A DNA stretch of 64,000 nt from Oscheius sp. JU75 (taxonomy: Eukaryota; Nematoda; Chromadorea; Rhabditida; Rhabditidae): assembly GCA_037178855.1 (NCBI GenBank), contig JASJZC010000001.1, positions 3,720,001-3,784,000 on the forward strand, read 5' to 3'. This document shows positions 1-13,841 of the stretch, in pieces. A model generated the notes under the pieces. It saw only the letters and a list, made by a program, of their open reading frames with translations. It was not told the DNA's origin and did no database searches. The position numbers were made by a program, and so were the translations under genes. Position 1 is the first letter of the stretch. Each line of letters starts with the position of its first letter.

Positions 1-40
1 TTCGGCCTTTAGCGCTAAGAACATCTATCGACAAAACAGC

Positions 41-649
41 ATGTCGTCTACCATCACAGCAGCTTCTCCAGTTGTACAGAGGTAAGTTCTGGAACTTTCC
101 ACGGGTACATCCTCTGTGTATGGTCTGGAGTAGTTCTCTTCTTGCATGAAGTACCAAGGATGTTATTGTCCTTTCTGCAACAAGAGAGATCTCTGTTCAA
201 ACAATAACATTTGCACAAAGACCTTGGTTTCAATGATCGTTTTGCAAACGGAATCTTGCAGGTTATTCGCCTCGTTTGCCGTACCGAGCGTCTCCTCGAC
301 TCCTCAGCTCGAGACTCCGAAAAAGTCGAACAGCACGTCCCGAGTCAAGAAGTCTCGTCCCGATAAGCGAACCTCTCCGAAGCCCTGTTTCGCATCCGGT
401 TCCTTCTCTGAATCTCCATCTGCTCGCGCCATTCCACCGCCTCCCGTTACCTGGTTTATCAAGGAGGTTTGTTCTTTTCTTGGACTCCTTTCTATGCATT
501 AATCCTCTTAGACTATCGAGACTGACCAATCGGGCTCGGACTCGGATGTCAGCTCTTCGTCCTCATACAGCCGCGACGAGATGAAGACTCCCGAACCCGG
601 TTTCCGAGTCAATCCTCTGCAACTTATCGCAGCTGTAGTTTCCGCATAA
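41..649 (+). CDS. PNRC-like small proline-rich protein (nuclear receptor coactivator / decapping cofactor family)
   Basis: Three exons are read by eye. The first begins with MSSTITAASP at base 41 and has a GTAAG donor at 82. The second starts at 262 and the third at about 511, and the gene stops at 649, giving about 130 residues. The middle is basic and Ser/Pro-rich. Near residue 65 it holds SESPSARAIPPPPVTWF, which matches the PNRC signature SPSPSxLPxPPxHW. The C-terminus (FRVNPLQLIAAVVSA) parallels the short hydrophobic LKTLL-like tail of PNRC proteins. In vertebrates PNRC2 links Dcp1a/Upf1 decapping to nuclear receptors through these two motifs. The sequence is otherwise low complexity, so homology rests on the motif pair. 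The first exon could have further 5' sequence outside the window. Confidence 0.6.
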
Positions 650-1579
650 GGTAGTTCTGACTGGACTCGTCTCTTACTCTCTGCTTCAGATTCGACGACT
701 ATGTCCAAACAAACGCGCACTACATCTACCGTACCCCCACTCTCCACTGTAATCTCCCTCATATTATTCTCGCTCCCGTTACGGTATCTCCACGAGTCTC
801 TCGGATTCCCCTCCCCGCTTTTTGTGATAGGGAATCATAGATAGAGTAACTGTAGCCATTTATATTTTAGTTTTGTTGCTGGCCGAGGATCGAACTCACA
901 CTCGAATTTTCGCTCTATTCTCCCCTTCCAAAACAGTTCGATCCCCGTGCTGACGGGTACCCCCTTTCTCAAAACCCACACAATTTCCTTCCTGTTGTTC
1001 TCCGAAAAAAGCAGTCCTCTTTTCTCTTCGGGTTCTCTCCACAACAACCAGTCAGAACCGTGTTAGTGTACATAGTCCTCTACCTCTTCTACCTTCACCC
1101 CATACCTTCCGAATTGGCTGCTCGTGCGGACCCACGTTAAACAATTTTTACCCAAGTGGACCCGCCGAGACCATACTCTCTCCTTGTCTCACTTTCTACT
1201 GTACTGTATATACTGGTTATGGTGTAGAGACATACCGGTCTGCTTCCCTCTCTGTTCATTCGGGTTCTCTTCCCGTTCACCCCCTATTCCCATGAGCCAA
1301 GCTCACGGGTTCTCACCCTCTCTCGGTGAGATTAACCATCTACCTGACGAGTTCAGTCACTCGTCCCCTCACCCCGTCATTCCACCATCAGTATTTCCCC
1401 GTCCATTCTCGTCTAAGTCACGTAGCGACACTCTGAGTCTCTTGATTTTTTGATTCTCCTCCTTTTTTTCGGGGGAGATATCTTTTTTGCCTGAGACAGA
1501 GTGATCAGAGTTTTTCTGTAAAGAGAAGTAAGAATAATAAATCCGTCGGGGTTATCTAAAACTTTTATTTCGAGAGATA
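650..1579. other. Intergenic, no gene seen
   Basis: About 930 bases between the end of the PNRC-like gene and the 3' end of the minus-strand IARS2 gene. Composition is pyrimidine-rich on the plus strand. The open frames here are short, lack family resemblance and lack consistent splice signals. It presumably holds the 3' UTRs of the two convergent genes. Confidence 0.5.
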
Positions 1580-5302
<3,723 letters not shown>

Positions 5303-5839
5303 CGAAACCGATAGATACAATGAGCCGCCTTCTTCTCTTGTTAGCCGCTAGAGCAATGACCAATCGACGAATGAAGAGGTCCGATTCGGCACACCAAAAG
5401 ACACAGTTGAATCAAAACAACATGCCAGCCAACCTCGTCTGATCCCAGAAGAAGTTTGCTTTCGTATTCGACTCGAGACTGATTGGACAGTGCCTCCGAG
5501 ACGCAACTTTCGGGGAAAAGAACGTCGAAGACTTGTCCGACACGTCCTAATGAGGAAAATACCTTGACAAAAAATGTTGCAGTAGGAAAACAAGAAGCAG
5601 CCATACCACAAAGTCGAGATTGTCGTGTTGGGTGATGGAAAAATGGATGACCTGGCTATCTTTTGCGAAAGAGAGGTCGTGGAAGGCCGGACTCGGCATC
5701 AACTAATTTCCTAAGTTTTTGCTTCGAATTCTGAGAAGTAGAAATGTTGACGCTACGGAAACACAACAAAACTTTGAGAGGCAAAGTAACAATTTAATGA
5801 GAACACTAAAACAAAACATAACTAGGAACAGTGAAGATA

Positions 5840-6227
5840 CTAATCGTCGAGCTCGAACCGTTTAGGCGGCTGTTGAGGAAGATAGCGCTGCTCCAGTGAT
5901 TGCTCTGCTGCCATTCTGAGATTTCAAAAGTTTAGAGGAATAAAACAAAATCTTACTTTCGCTCTTTGCCCTCTTTAGGTGATAGAAATCGCCCAACACC
6001 AGTCTCTTCATCGACTGTCCACAAGAACATATCGTTTAGAGTATAACCAAAGGCTTTCCAGCCGACAAAGAACAGAACAAATGAAAGGAGAAGACGTCTA
6101 CGAGACCACTGAAATAATGCTGGATCCTTTCAAAGAAGAAACGAACCTGCTGATAGGTTAATGTTGATTTACTAGACAATGTACGTATTTTCTGCCGAAA
6201 GATTCGACGCCACTCCCAGAATAACAT
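5840..6227 (-). CDS. Small single-pass membrane protein, family not recognised
   Basis: Three exons splice cleanly to about 102 residues. The N-terminus (MLFWEWRRIFRQKIRTLSSK) is basic and could be a mitochondrial presequence. A single hydrophobic helix follows (LLLSFVLFFVGWKAFGYTL), then an acidic and basic tail ending LPQQPPKRFELDD. The size, the basic N-terminus and the short polar tail resemble small accessory proteins of inner-membrane complexes, but I recognise no family. A TTTTTTCAG acceptor lies about 20 bases before the ATG. The gene sits 84 bases after NOP10 and 141 bases before PSMG4, so it is probably the second cistron of an operon. Confidence 0.65.
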
Positions 6228-6310
6228 GATAACAACGAATTAACAAAGCTGAAAAAACGACAGGATTATATAGAAGTGTCGACTACCTACTTTGAAGATG
6301 AAGAGATGAT

Positions 6311-6572
6311 TTAGTAGACCTGCTTGGCCTGCTGGGTGGGGAGAAGACCGAAACGCTTCTTGATGATGATGCGATACTTGCTGTTCTTGTCCTCGGGAGA
6401 GAATCGAGCAGGATGGGCAGACTGAGTCTCCGTGCCGTCAGGAGAAGCCTTCTGTAAACAGAAATTGTAGGATTACATGCAGGTTAAAAGGAAGTTATGC
6501 TATACCAAAAACACTCACCTTCAAGGTGTAGACACGGCGGTTGTTTTCGTCGAGGTAGAACCTGAGATACAT
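6311..6572 (-). CDS. NOP10: H/ACA ribonucleoprotein complex subunit NOP10
   Basis: Core protein of H/ACA snoRNPs and telomerase RNP, which binds the pseudouridine synthase dyskerin. Exon 1 encodes [18 protein letters not shown] and exon 2 continues [20 protein letters not shown], then [16 protein letters not shown]. This follows human NOP10 ([45 protein letters not shown]) almost position by position, at 64 residues. A TTGCAG acceptor abuts the ATG, consistent with trans-splicing. First gene of the tight minus-strand cluster that ends with IARS2. Confidence 0.95.
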
Positions 6573-7024
6573 CTGCAATTATTGGAATGTAACAAACACT
6601 TGGAAAAGCGGTAATGATTGAAGCAAATCAATGACAAATGACTGACAAAAGTCAATAAATAATTCATCCTGTGCATAGAATTTTGGAGCTTCTCGTAGAC
6701 TGGTAAAATGGGCAAATGTAGTGCGATATCTATGTACAACATCACAAAGCGAGTAAATGACGACATTTTGAATGACTACGGGAGAAAAAATATGGCAATT
6801 ACTACTGCGTTTGAGGTTTAAAATCCAGAGTGTTTGTCGAAAAGTGGTTTCATTTAATTGTGGCAAATAAAATAGGAGAATCTGAATTGAGTGAAGGGAA
6901 AATAGGCAAAGTGGAGTAAAAACGGGGACAGGAAATTGGAACAGTGCCAAAAATTTAAAGGGCGGAAAACAGAGGCGGGGTTTCAAATACAGGAAGACAT
7001 TTGAAATTTTTTTGCAAGAAAAAC
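6573..7024. other. Intergenic between FA2H and NOP10
   Basis: About 450 bases, AT-rich. It holds the FA2H 3' UTR and the upstream region of the NOP10 cluster. The longer minus-strand frame here is only a continuation of the last FA2H exon in another frame. Confidence 0.5.
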
Positions 7025-8186
7025 TATAGCGGACCCATTCCAACAGTGCTGAAAACATGATCCCAAAGAGACGTTGAAATACCGAACCCTGAAACATAAG
7101 CGTCTCGATGGCTTGTCCTTTTTACTTACCAACGTCGAAATCCTTAAAATGATGGTTGTGATGGTAAACTTTTTTGAAATGCATGTTTGTCAGTGGTCGA
7201 GGAGACCCGTGATGAAGATAGTAGTGTGTCATATCGTAACAAATGTACCCGAACAGCTTGCCACTCCCGTAGGCACAGAATATCGTCCTGAAAATTGCAT
7301 TCTTTTGGTGCCATCTTGCTGAAACTCACCAGGGAAGGATGTTAGAGTAGATCAAGTAGAAGAATCCAATTATGAGAGCAGCAGGAGCCGGTGGGAAGAC
7401 GAGTCTGTCCCCGTCCATTGGAGTTTTGTGATGAAGTCCATGAAGGAGAAAATGGAGAACGAGTTGATTTGGAGACTTAGGGTTGGGTTGCCAATGGAAT
7501 ACGTGTCGATGGAGAGAATATTCCAAAAGTGTCCAGGCCAAGAACCCAGATACGAAGAGGCTAATGAAAAACAAACTTCCGAAATAAGAACCTATGACTT
7601 TCGTTATGACTCCCTCGCTAGTCCATTACCGTAAGAATTCATGAGAGTAAACAGAGAACTGAGTCCGAAGAAGAGCACAATCGGCATCCAACAAAGAGGG
7701 ACCATGTACCAGGCTGTCCTGGTTAGACTCTCCATGAAATCCGAATCAAATAGTCGAATCGTTCCCTCGTATGGTTGATGAATCCAAGTCCAATAATCTG
7801 CTCCGAGTGATCCCACTCGAGGTAAGACTCCTCTCTTCGAATCGAGAATCGGATCTCCCTGTACTCTTTGTGAAATCTCAAACTTGTATCGGTAGTCACC
7901 TTGTGATATCGCTTGACGTCGTATTTCTCCAGCATGTTGTAGGCGGCCTCAGAATGTTCATGTTTCACGCCGAGAATTCTTTTCTTTCCGTTCATGTACT
8001 CTTCCACATTTTCACCAGCTAATTTTTTGAGTACCTAAGAGTGTCGTTACGGTCTCCTTCTATTCAAAAACTTACTTTTTCTCCACCAGGATGCTTGGCT
8101 GCAAACTGAGCAATGTCGAAAAGTCTTCCGTTTAATTGAACCAGTAGTGGTTTGGAATGTTTATTCTGATTGGAGTCCTCTCCCAT
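7025..8186 (-). CDS. FA2H: Fatty acid 2-hydroxylase (cytochrome b5 domain plus hydroxylase)
   Basis: ER membrane di-iron enzyme that makes 2-hydroxy fatty acids for sphingolipids. The start at 8186 gives MGEDSNQNKHSKPLLVQLNG. The cytochrome b5 part has the haem motif HPGGEK (about residue 35). After an intron with a GTGACT donor the sequence continues GDPILDSKRGVLPRVGSLG and IHQPYEGTIRLF, diagnostic of FA2H/Scs7. The hydroxylase carries the His clusters HRHVFHW, HGLHHKTPMDGDRLVFPP, HYYLHHG and HHNHHF. The last exon is GFGISTSLWDHVFSTVGMG with the stop at 7025, matching the family end GFGISTxLWD. Six or seven exons with introns of about 40-60 bases. Length is near that of human FA2H. Confidence 0.93.
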
Positions 8187-8239
8187 CCTGTTCTATTCTG
8201 AAAGTGACCAGCCGTGGGATGCATTCTGACGGAGCCAAT

Positions 8240-8790
8240 CGAACCTATCATCTAGTCTTGAGAGGCGGAACGAGTAAAATCGCGAGGCCTAAACTGACCA
8301 GGAGCCAGAAAATGCGCCTACACGTGAAAAACGTCAAGTGGCGGCAGAGGGTATTGTAAGGTACGTAGAGACAGGTAGTAGTTATTTGACAAACAAGGAG
8401 AAATTAAAAAAAAAACGAGATATCGTTTGCGGGAGAACAAAAGAAATTTCGCCAAAAGCAATCACGACAAAACCGGTTGGTCTCGGAAGGATAATTGAAA
8501 ACCTTTTCCGTTGCAAAGTGGATAAATAATGGAACGTTATCGGTCAAGTGATAGGTTTGATGGGCAGATGTGTCAGAAGAAATCGATGTGTGCCAACAGA
8601 CATCACCACGTATGGAGACCGGTTGGATGCCTAGAAACGATTTCGCCGATAGAGGAACAGAGCGTAGAGTGCGAGGGAGGGTTTTACTGCTATGAACGCG
8701 GTGATTCCTCATAGAAGGCCGGCAATCAAATTCACGCAGGTTCTCCGTCAAGAAGGATTCTTTAAAAGAAATCTGCAAATTCAACAATTA
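8240..8790 (-). pseudogene. Possible TMEM135-like relic with in-frame stops
   Basis: After an acceptor-like TTTGCAG the minus strand reads FLLKNPS, stop, RRTCVNLIAGLL, stop, GITAFIAVKPSLALYALFLY, then a third stop. The segment resembles the membrane repeat of TMEM135 proteins (IIAGFLAGISMxxYKSTTISMYL). Two of the stops are TGA and one is TAG, and no introns remove them. About 170 bases downstream a short hydrophobic frame (FWLLVSLGLAILLVPPL) ends before FA2H. I cannot assemble an intact gene, so a decayed copy is the simplest reading. The resemblance is short and could be fortuitous. Confidence 0.3.
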
Positions 8791-8933
8791 GTTTTAAATC
8801 TGCAAACAACCCGTGTCACTGTGGTAAACTCTGCAATGAAAGGTCTTTCAAGATAACATGTATTCTAGGGGTAAATTAACAAATATAGCAACAAAAAGGA
8901 AATACAACTACACCGCAGGTTTTAACAACATCA

Positions 8934-9647
8934 TTAGATAATCTTCTTGGCCTTCGTCATCAGCCAATTCGAATTGCTCAAGGCCGACACAGCCTCATTT
9001 TCGGCGTAGCCTGCCTTGACCATCTTCTCCACCTTGTCGATGTATTTCTTAGCAGGGACTGTTGGTCCATTAGCGTATTTCCAGGTCCAGTAGGTAGCCG
9101 TGTCCTAATGAAAATTAATTTCGTGTGATCCGTAAACAAACCATGTAAAGAGTGTGTTTATCTATGTACTGCTTGGCAACGACCGCGTCTTGCGGATCAC
9201 TCGGTTCGGGAGAGGCCAAGAGAGCTTGTACAGAGAGGAAAACGGTCCGCAGAGTCAAAGTGGCTGCCCTAAAAAGTCGTTGATGTTGCAAATCTAACCA
9301 AGAATACCATTCACTGCTCAGGATATCGAGGCAGATGGTTCCAGTCTGACTACTAATATTGGGATGCCAAATACGGGTCACAAATTGTACGTGAGGAGGG
9401 TCGAAAGGATACGAACAAGGGACTTTTACCTTCAACTCGAATGTACCTCCCTCATACGGCGTGTCCGGCGGTCCACGAATCGTTCCCTTAAAAGGGCGTT
9501 TTACCAACGACTTCAAATCTGAAGTACCTTGATGTCTGAGAAACGGTCATTGATCAGCTCAATTCTGATTCCCGTTTCTTGGATTTCTTGATTTGTCATC
9601 ACGTCTTTGCATTCTCGCTGCAGGCGAGCTATGGCGATACTGGACAT
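8934..9647 (-). CDS. UBE2K: Ubiquitin-conjugating enzyme E2 K (E2-25K type, with UBA domain)
   Basis: Starts MSSIAIARLQRECKDVMTNQ at 9647. The UBC fold carries GPPDTPYEGGTFELKVKVP, YPFDPPHVQF and HPNISSQTGTICLDIL, whose Cys is the thioester residue. Splicing after SSEW joins AATLTLRTVFLSVQALL and PSDPQDAVVAKQY. The C-terminal extension (KYIDKVEKMVKAGYAENEAV) is a UBA domain, which separates UBE2K from other E2s and supports K48-linked chain building. Stop at 8934. Complete, about 200 residues. Introns of 39-50 bases. It faces away from the SYNCRIP gene across a 780-base spacer. Confidence 0.93.
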
Positions 9648-10425
9648 GTTCTCCTCTCTGAAACGTGATGTTTAGATGTTAGAAATGAGAAAAGTATATA
9701 GAGCATAAATAAAGCAAATTCGAGATAACAACGTCTCTTGAACAAAGGGCCTACGGCACTGCATTTCAATGTATTGCTTAAAAACAACAGCAGCTACCTA
9801 ATGCTCCTGTACATTGCATCCACAAGATTTTAAATGTCTTAACAATAGCAACTAGAAAACTAACACAGAAGTGAGCCTAGAGCTATAAAAAGCCAAATCC
9901 TAAACGTTCTTGTCCCTAAATGTAGGGTGTATACTGTAGAAAAGATGCACGGATACTGTAATTTAACACCATCTTTTGGTATTTCTTGCTCTTTTTCCAT
10001 GTTTTTCAACCATTTTGGAACCCATCTTTTTGCTACTTCTATCTTGAAATTGTGTGCGAGATTCGGGTATACCTCATGTTTGTCTCGTTACAATCTTCCC
10101 TAGATGCTTTTCTCTATAATCTATCGATTTTGATGTGTTTTCCGAAAGATTGCTCTGGCACTTGAAGTTTCCTTGTGAATTCAAATTCGCGCTTTTGCCT
10201 GGGTCATGACACGAATGAGCAGCGCGGAACGGCCGCGTTGCGTGAGGTCAATATCTCTGAAGAACCTCTTTTGAATTTTCCTTTTTCGTTCGGAGATATG
10301 CGTTTCTTGTCATTCCAACCGAAGTTTGTTTTCTAATTGGCTCACTTAATATTTCGATCATTTTCTTGTTTTCTCGTTTATTATTTTTGCTCGTAACTCT
10401 TCGTATTATTCAGAATTGGGGAAAC
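9648..10425. other. Divergent promoter region between UBE2K and SYNCRIP
   Basis: AT-rich, about 780 bases, with T-rich tracts near the SYNCRIP side and an acceptor-like ATTCAG 13 bases before the SYNCRIP ATG. No coding frame worth reporting. Confidence 0.5.
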
Positions 10426-12720
10426 ATGGCCGAGGTTGAAGTAAAACCTGAGGAAACACCGGCAGCTGAAGTTGAAACCGTGGAAGTTAAATCGGTCAGT
10501 TTTAACGATTAACATGCAGACACTTCCCGTTTCCAGGAATTTTCCGAAGATGAACGGTACAAGAAGCTCATGGAGTGGTCCGTCAAGCCGGGAGTCGCCG
10601 AAGCTATCATGAAGCTATTCGACTCCGGCACCATGTGCCTGGATGACATCGATGAGAGAGCTGTCGAGATGTTGAATTCATTGCCGGAAGACCAGGCTAA
10701 ATACGTCATGAATCAACTCCTGGTAGCGTTTTATTTGGTCCCGTCTAATAGCATGTTTAGGAATCAATGTTGTTCGGAGTTCAAAACAAGGCTCAATACC
10801 TCATGTCCATAATGAGGAACTTCCGAGACAAGGCACGAAGTGTTGGAGCTGCCACCGCCATGAGCACTCCGCTGATCACAGGACCGGATCGCGAGAAAAT
10901 GAAAGAAATCCTGGATCGGACCGGCTATCAACTCGAGATCACTGTCGGCCAACGGAAGTATGGAGGCCCTCCTCCAGAATGGGATGGTCCAGCGACAGGT
11001 CCAGTCGGGACTGGACATGAGGTATTTCAATTTGGTTTTGCAGTTGCATCACTGTTTCTAGGTTTATATCGGCCACATTCCTCACGAGCTCTTCGAAGAC
11101 TCGCTCATTCCGCTTTTCGAGCAATGCGGCAAGATTTGGGATATGCGACTGATGATGGACCCCGTGACTCTGAAGAATCGAGGCTACGCTTTTCTGACAT
11201 ACTGTGACAAGACATCTGCTGCTGAAGCAGCCAAGAAGGTACGCATTATTTCCTTCTTCTTTTCAGCAACAGCTATGCGGTATCCGTTTTGATCCGTTCG
11301 TTGATGCATTTCGATATTCAGAATTTGTTGAGCTGAAAAGCCTGCTCACATTTCCTTATTTAGTTTGATGGCCACGAAATTTCTTCCGGAAAATCGCTGA
11401 AAGTGAATGTCTCAGTCGCGAATACTCGTCTGTTCCTTGGAAACATCCCCAAGTCGAAAACAAAAGAGGAAATTCTTGAGGAGCTCAAAAAGCACGCAGG
11501 TGATTTCGCCGGCTCTTTCGAACCGACTTTTCTTCTTCTTTTTGTTCCACTTATGGAGTTGATGTCGTTTATCTGTACCAACCGATAACTGAGCTCACCT
11601 TAATTTGCAGAGGGCGTGACTGAGGTAATTCTTCACACTGTCCCGGATGCCACCGATCGCCACAAAAACCGTGGATTCTGTTTCGTCGATTTTGTGGATC
11701 ACAAAGCCGCCTCCGACGCCAAGAGGAAGATACAGCAGCACAAAGTTCGACCCTTCAACACTGACTTGGTGGTCGACTGGGCGGAACAACAAGACGAACC
11801 AGACGAGGAGACTATGAACAAGGTATCAATTTTTACTTGGTTTTCAATAATGTTCTCATTGCAGGTCAAAGTACTTTACGTCCGCAATCTGAAGGAAGTA
11901 GTGACGGAGGACAAGCTGAAGGAGATGTTCGGTGCCTTTGGAGAAATAGAGCGAATCAAGAAGATTAAGGACTACGCCTTCGTCCACTTCAAGGAAAGGG
12001 AGCCATGTGTGAAAGCCATGGAGGAGTGGAACAATAAGGAATTGGAAGGCGTTGTCATCGACTGTTCGCTAGCCAAGCCCCAAAATGACAACAAAAAGAA
12101 GAAGCACCCAGCTCCAGGTGGTCGAGGTCGCGGACAAAGTCAAGGATACGGCAATGGCGGGGGATACGGAGGCGGTCAGCAAGGCTTTTATGGTGGAGGA
12201 GGACGTGGTCGAGCAAACAACATGTACCCCAACCAGTATGATTTATTGCTTTTTTGTGCAAATCAGATTTTTTTCAGAGGATATGACGATGGCTACTATG
12301 GCGGCGGAGGAGGATATGGCGACTTCGGCGGAGGATATGGCGCCTATGACCAAGGTGGATATGGAGGAGGTTACGGAGGATTCGGCGGAGGCGGCGATTA
12401 TGGTTATGGCGGTGGTTATCCCCCTCGTGGTGCCCCCGGTGGATACCGAGTAAGAATTATCCTTCATCCAATTGCATTCTCGATTATAGGGAGCTTTCGG
12501 TGGAGGTGGATCCTTTGGAGCTTGGGGAAACCCACGAGGAATGAGTCGAGGAACCCCTGGAATGGGACCGATGCGCGGACGTGGAGGCCCAATGAGAGGA
12601 GGACCCCGTGGAGCGCCGCGTGGTGGAAAGAGACCGGGCGGACCGCCTGGAGGTCCCGCTTCGAAAAGGGACAACGGTGCTACTGACTACTCGGCCGACG
12701 TCAACATGTCCAGCTTTTAA
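10426..12720 (+). CDS. SYNCRIP / hnRNP R-type RNA-binding protein (three RRMs, RGG tail)
   Basis: Acidic start MAEVEVKPEETPAAEVE, then the NURR-type helical domain (SVKPGVAEAIMKLFDSG to DRTGYQLEITVGQRKYGGPP). Three RRMs follow. The first has VFIGHIPHELFEDSLI and RGYAFLTYC. The second has TRLFLGNIPKSKTKEEI and NRGFCFVDFVDH. The third has VKVLYVRNLKEVVTEDKL and DYAFVHFKER. The tail is rich in GGYGG and RGRG, then PRGAPRGGKRPGGPPGG and ends NMSSF. The layout equals human SYNCRIP/hnRNP R and nematode HRPR-1, nuclear and cytoplasmic regulators of splicing and mRNA stability. About seven short introns. Introns split the first RRM and the Gly-rich tail, leaving room for alternative tails. Confidence 0.93.
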
Positions 12721-12935
12721 AATTCCGATGTTCTCACTTTGTTAATTCGTCTATTTCCCCTTCATTGTTATTTATTCGTAGTCATTTCTAAATATTCTCA
12801 CCCTGACTACGAATAAGCCTCTTCACGGTCCCATAAGCATCTCGTATTAATGTTGTTGCGAAAATGTCGTAGACTAATGTCGTGTTCATTACATGAAGTA
12901 TCTGAACTTATGCGTTCTCTTCTACTCTTTCCTAG

Positions 12936-13841
12936 ATGTTCGGATTTCGGGGGAAACGGACGAGAAATATCAAAGTCGGGTCTCGCGGGCCAACATTTCA
13001 CACCGGTCCTCGTCGGCTCAGAGTCGGTTCTGCTTTTTGCGATACAATTGGTGAATTTCTGCATGAGATCTGCTCGGCTGTGCTCTTCAAATATGGTGGA
13101 TACCTCGAAGAGGATTTCTCAGAAGGAGTTTTTGGAAAATACTTTTCAACACGAAGATGCAAAGATCCGGAGGTCCGCAGCTACATTTACAACATATTGC
13201 GAATTGCTCGGACAGCGCTTAAGCAGAATCAACTGTTCGCATTTGAAGGTACTTTATAATTCATTTTCTCGTTCAAAATCGCTTTTAGTGGCTGTAGTCG
13301 ATGGCAACGAATTTCCGCTCTGCACATTCACAATCCACTTCAGGAAACGACCTCCTTTTCGGGAATCAGCTTTGTTAGCTTGTCTGTTCTATCCATATTT
13401 CCTTGTTTCAGATGGCAACACAAAAAGGAACAGAATATGTTGATTCGTCAGCTCGGCCGAGTTCTCCAGAATATTCAAAAACTTCCAATTTCTGATGATA
13501 TGCATGGATTCATTGAGACTGCAGGTTTATTTGTTTCCTTTTTTAGGTTTTGAAAGTGCATTTCAGGCACAAGACTTCGAATTCGACTACAATTAGACGA
13601 GACTTTTCGAGAAACAGCAGCTGACTTGGGCCTCATAGCCGACAGTCCACTGCCACAGCCTTGGCATACAGAATTCGTCCCGATCGGTGATCCCATAACC
13701 AATCTTTTCAATCAGGTTTGCTAATTTTTGTCGAGAAGAACAATGTTTCAGATGTATTTCTCGAGTTTGATCTGTGAGCCGCCGAGTGTAGATGACCAAG
13801 ATGATCGCTGGGACATTGGACATGGCACTCTAAAGAAATAA
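12936..13841 (+). CDS. REV7 / MAD2L2-like HORMA-domain protein
   Basis: REV7 is the HORMA adaptor of DNA polymerase zeta and shieldin. The start at 12936 (MFGFRGKRTRNIKVGSRGP) is chosen because it is in frame with TIGEFLHEICSAVLFKYGGY. The next part (CKDPEVRSYIYNILRIARTA) aligns with the human stretch [20 protein letters not shown], followed by VAVVDGNEFPLCTFTIHF like [20 protein letters not shown]. Splicing at a GTTAGC donor gives MLIRQLGRVLQNIQKL, corresponding to LLSHVEQLLRAFILKI. The last exons give FVPIGDPITNLFNQMYFSSL and stop at 13841. About 230 residues. The basic N-terminal extension is longer than in human REV7, so an internal start is possible. Other HORMA proteins (Mad2, HORMAD) fit less well. 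Confidence 0.7.
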
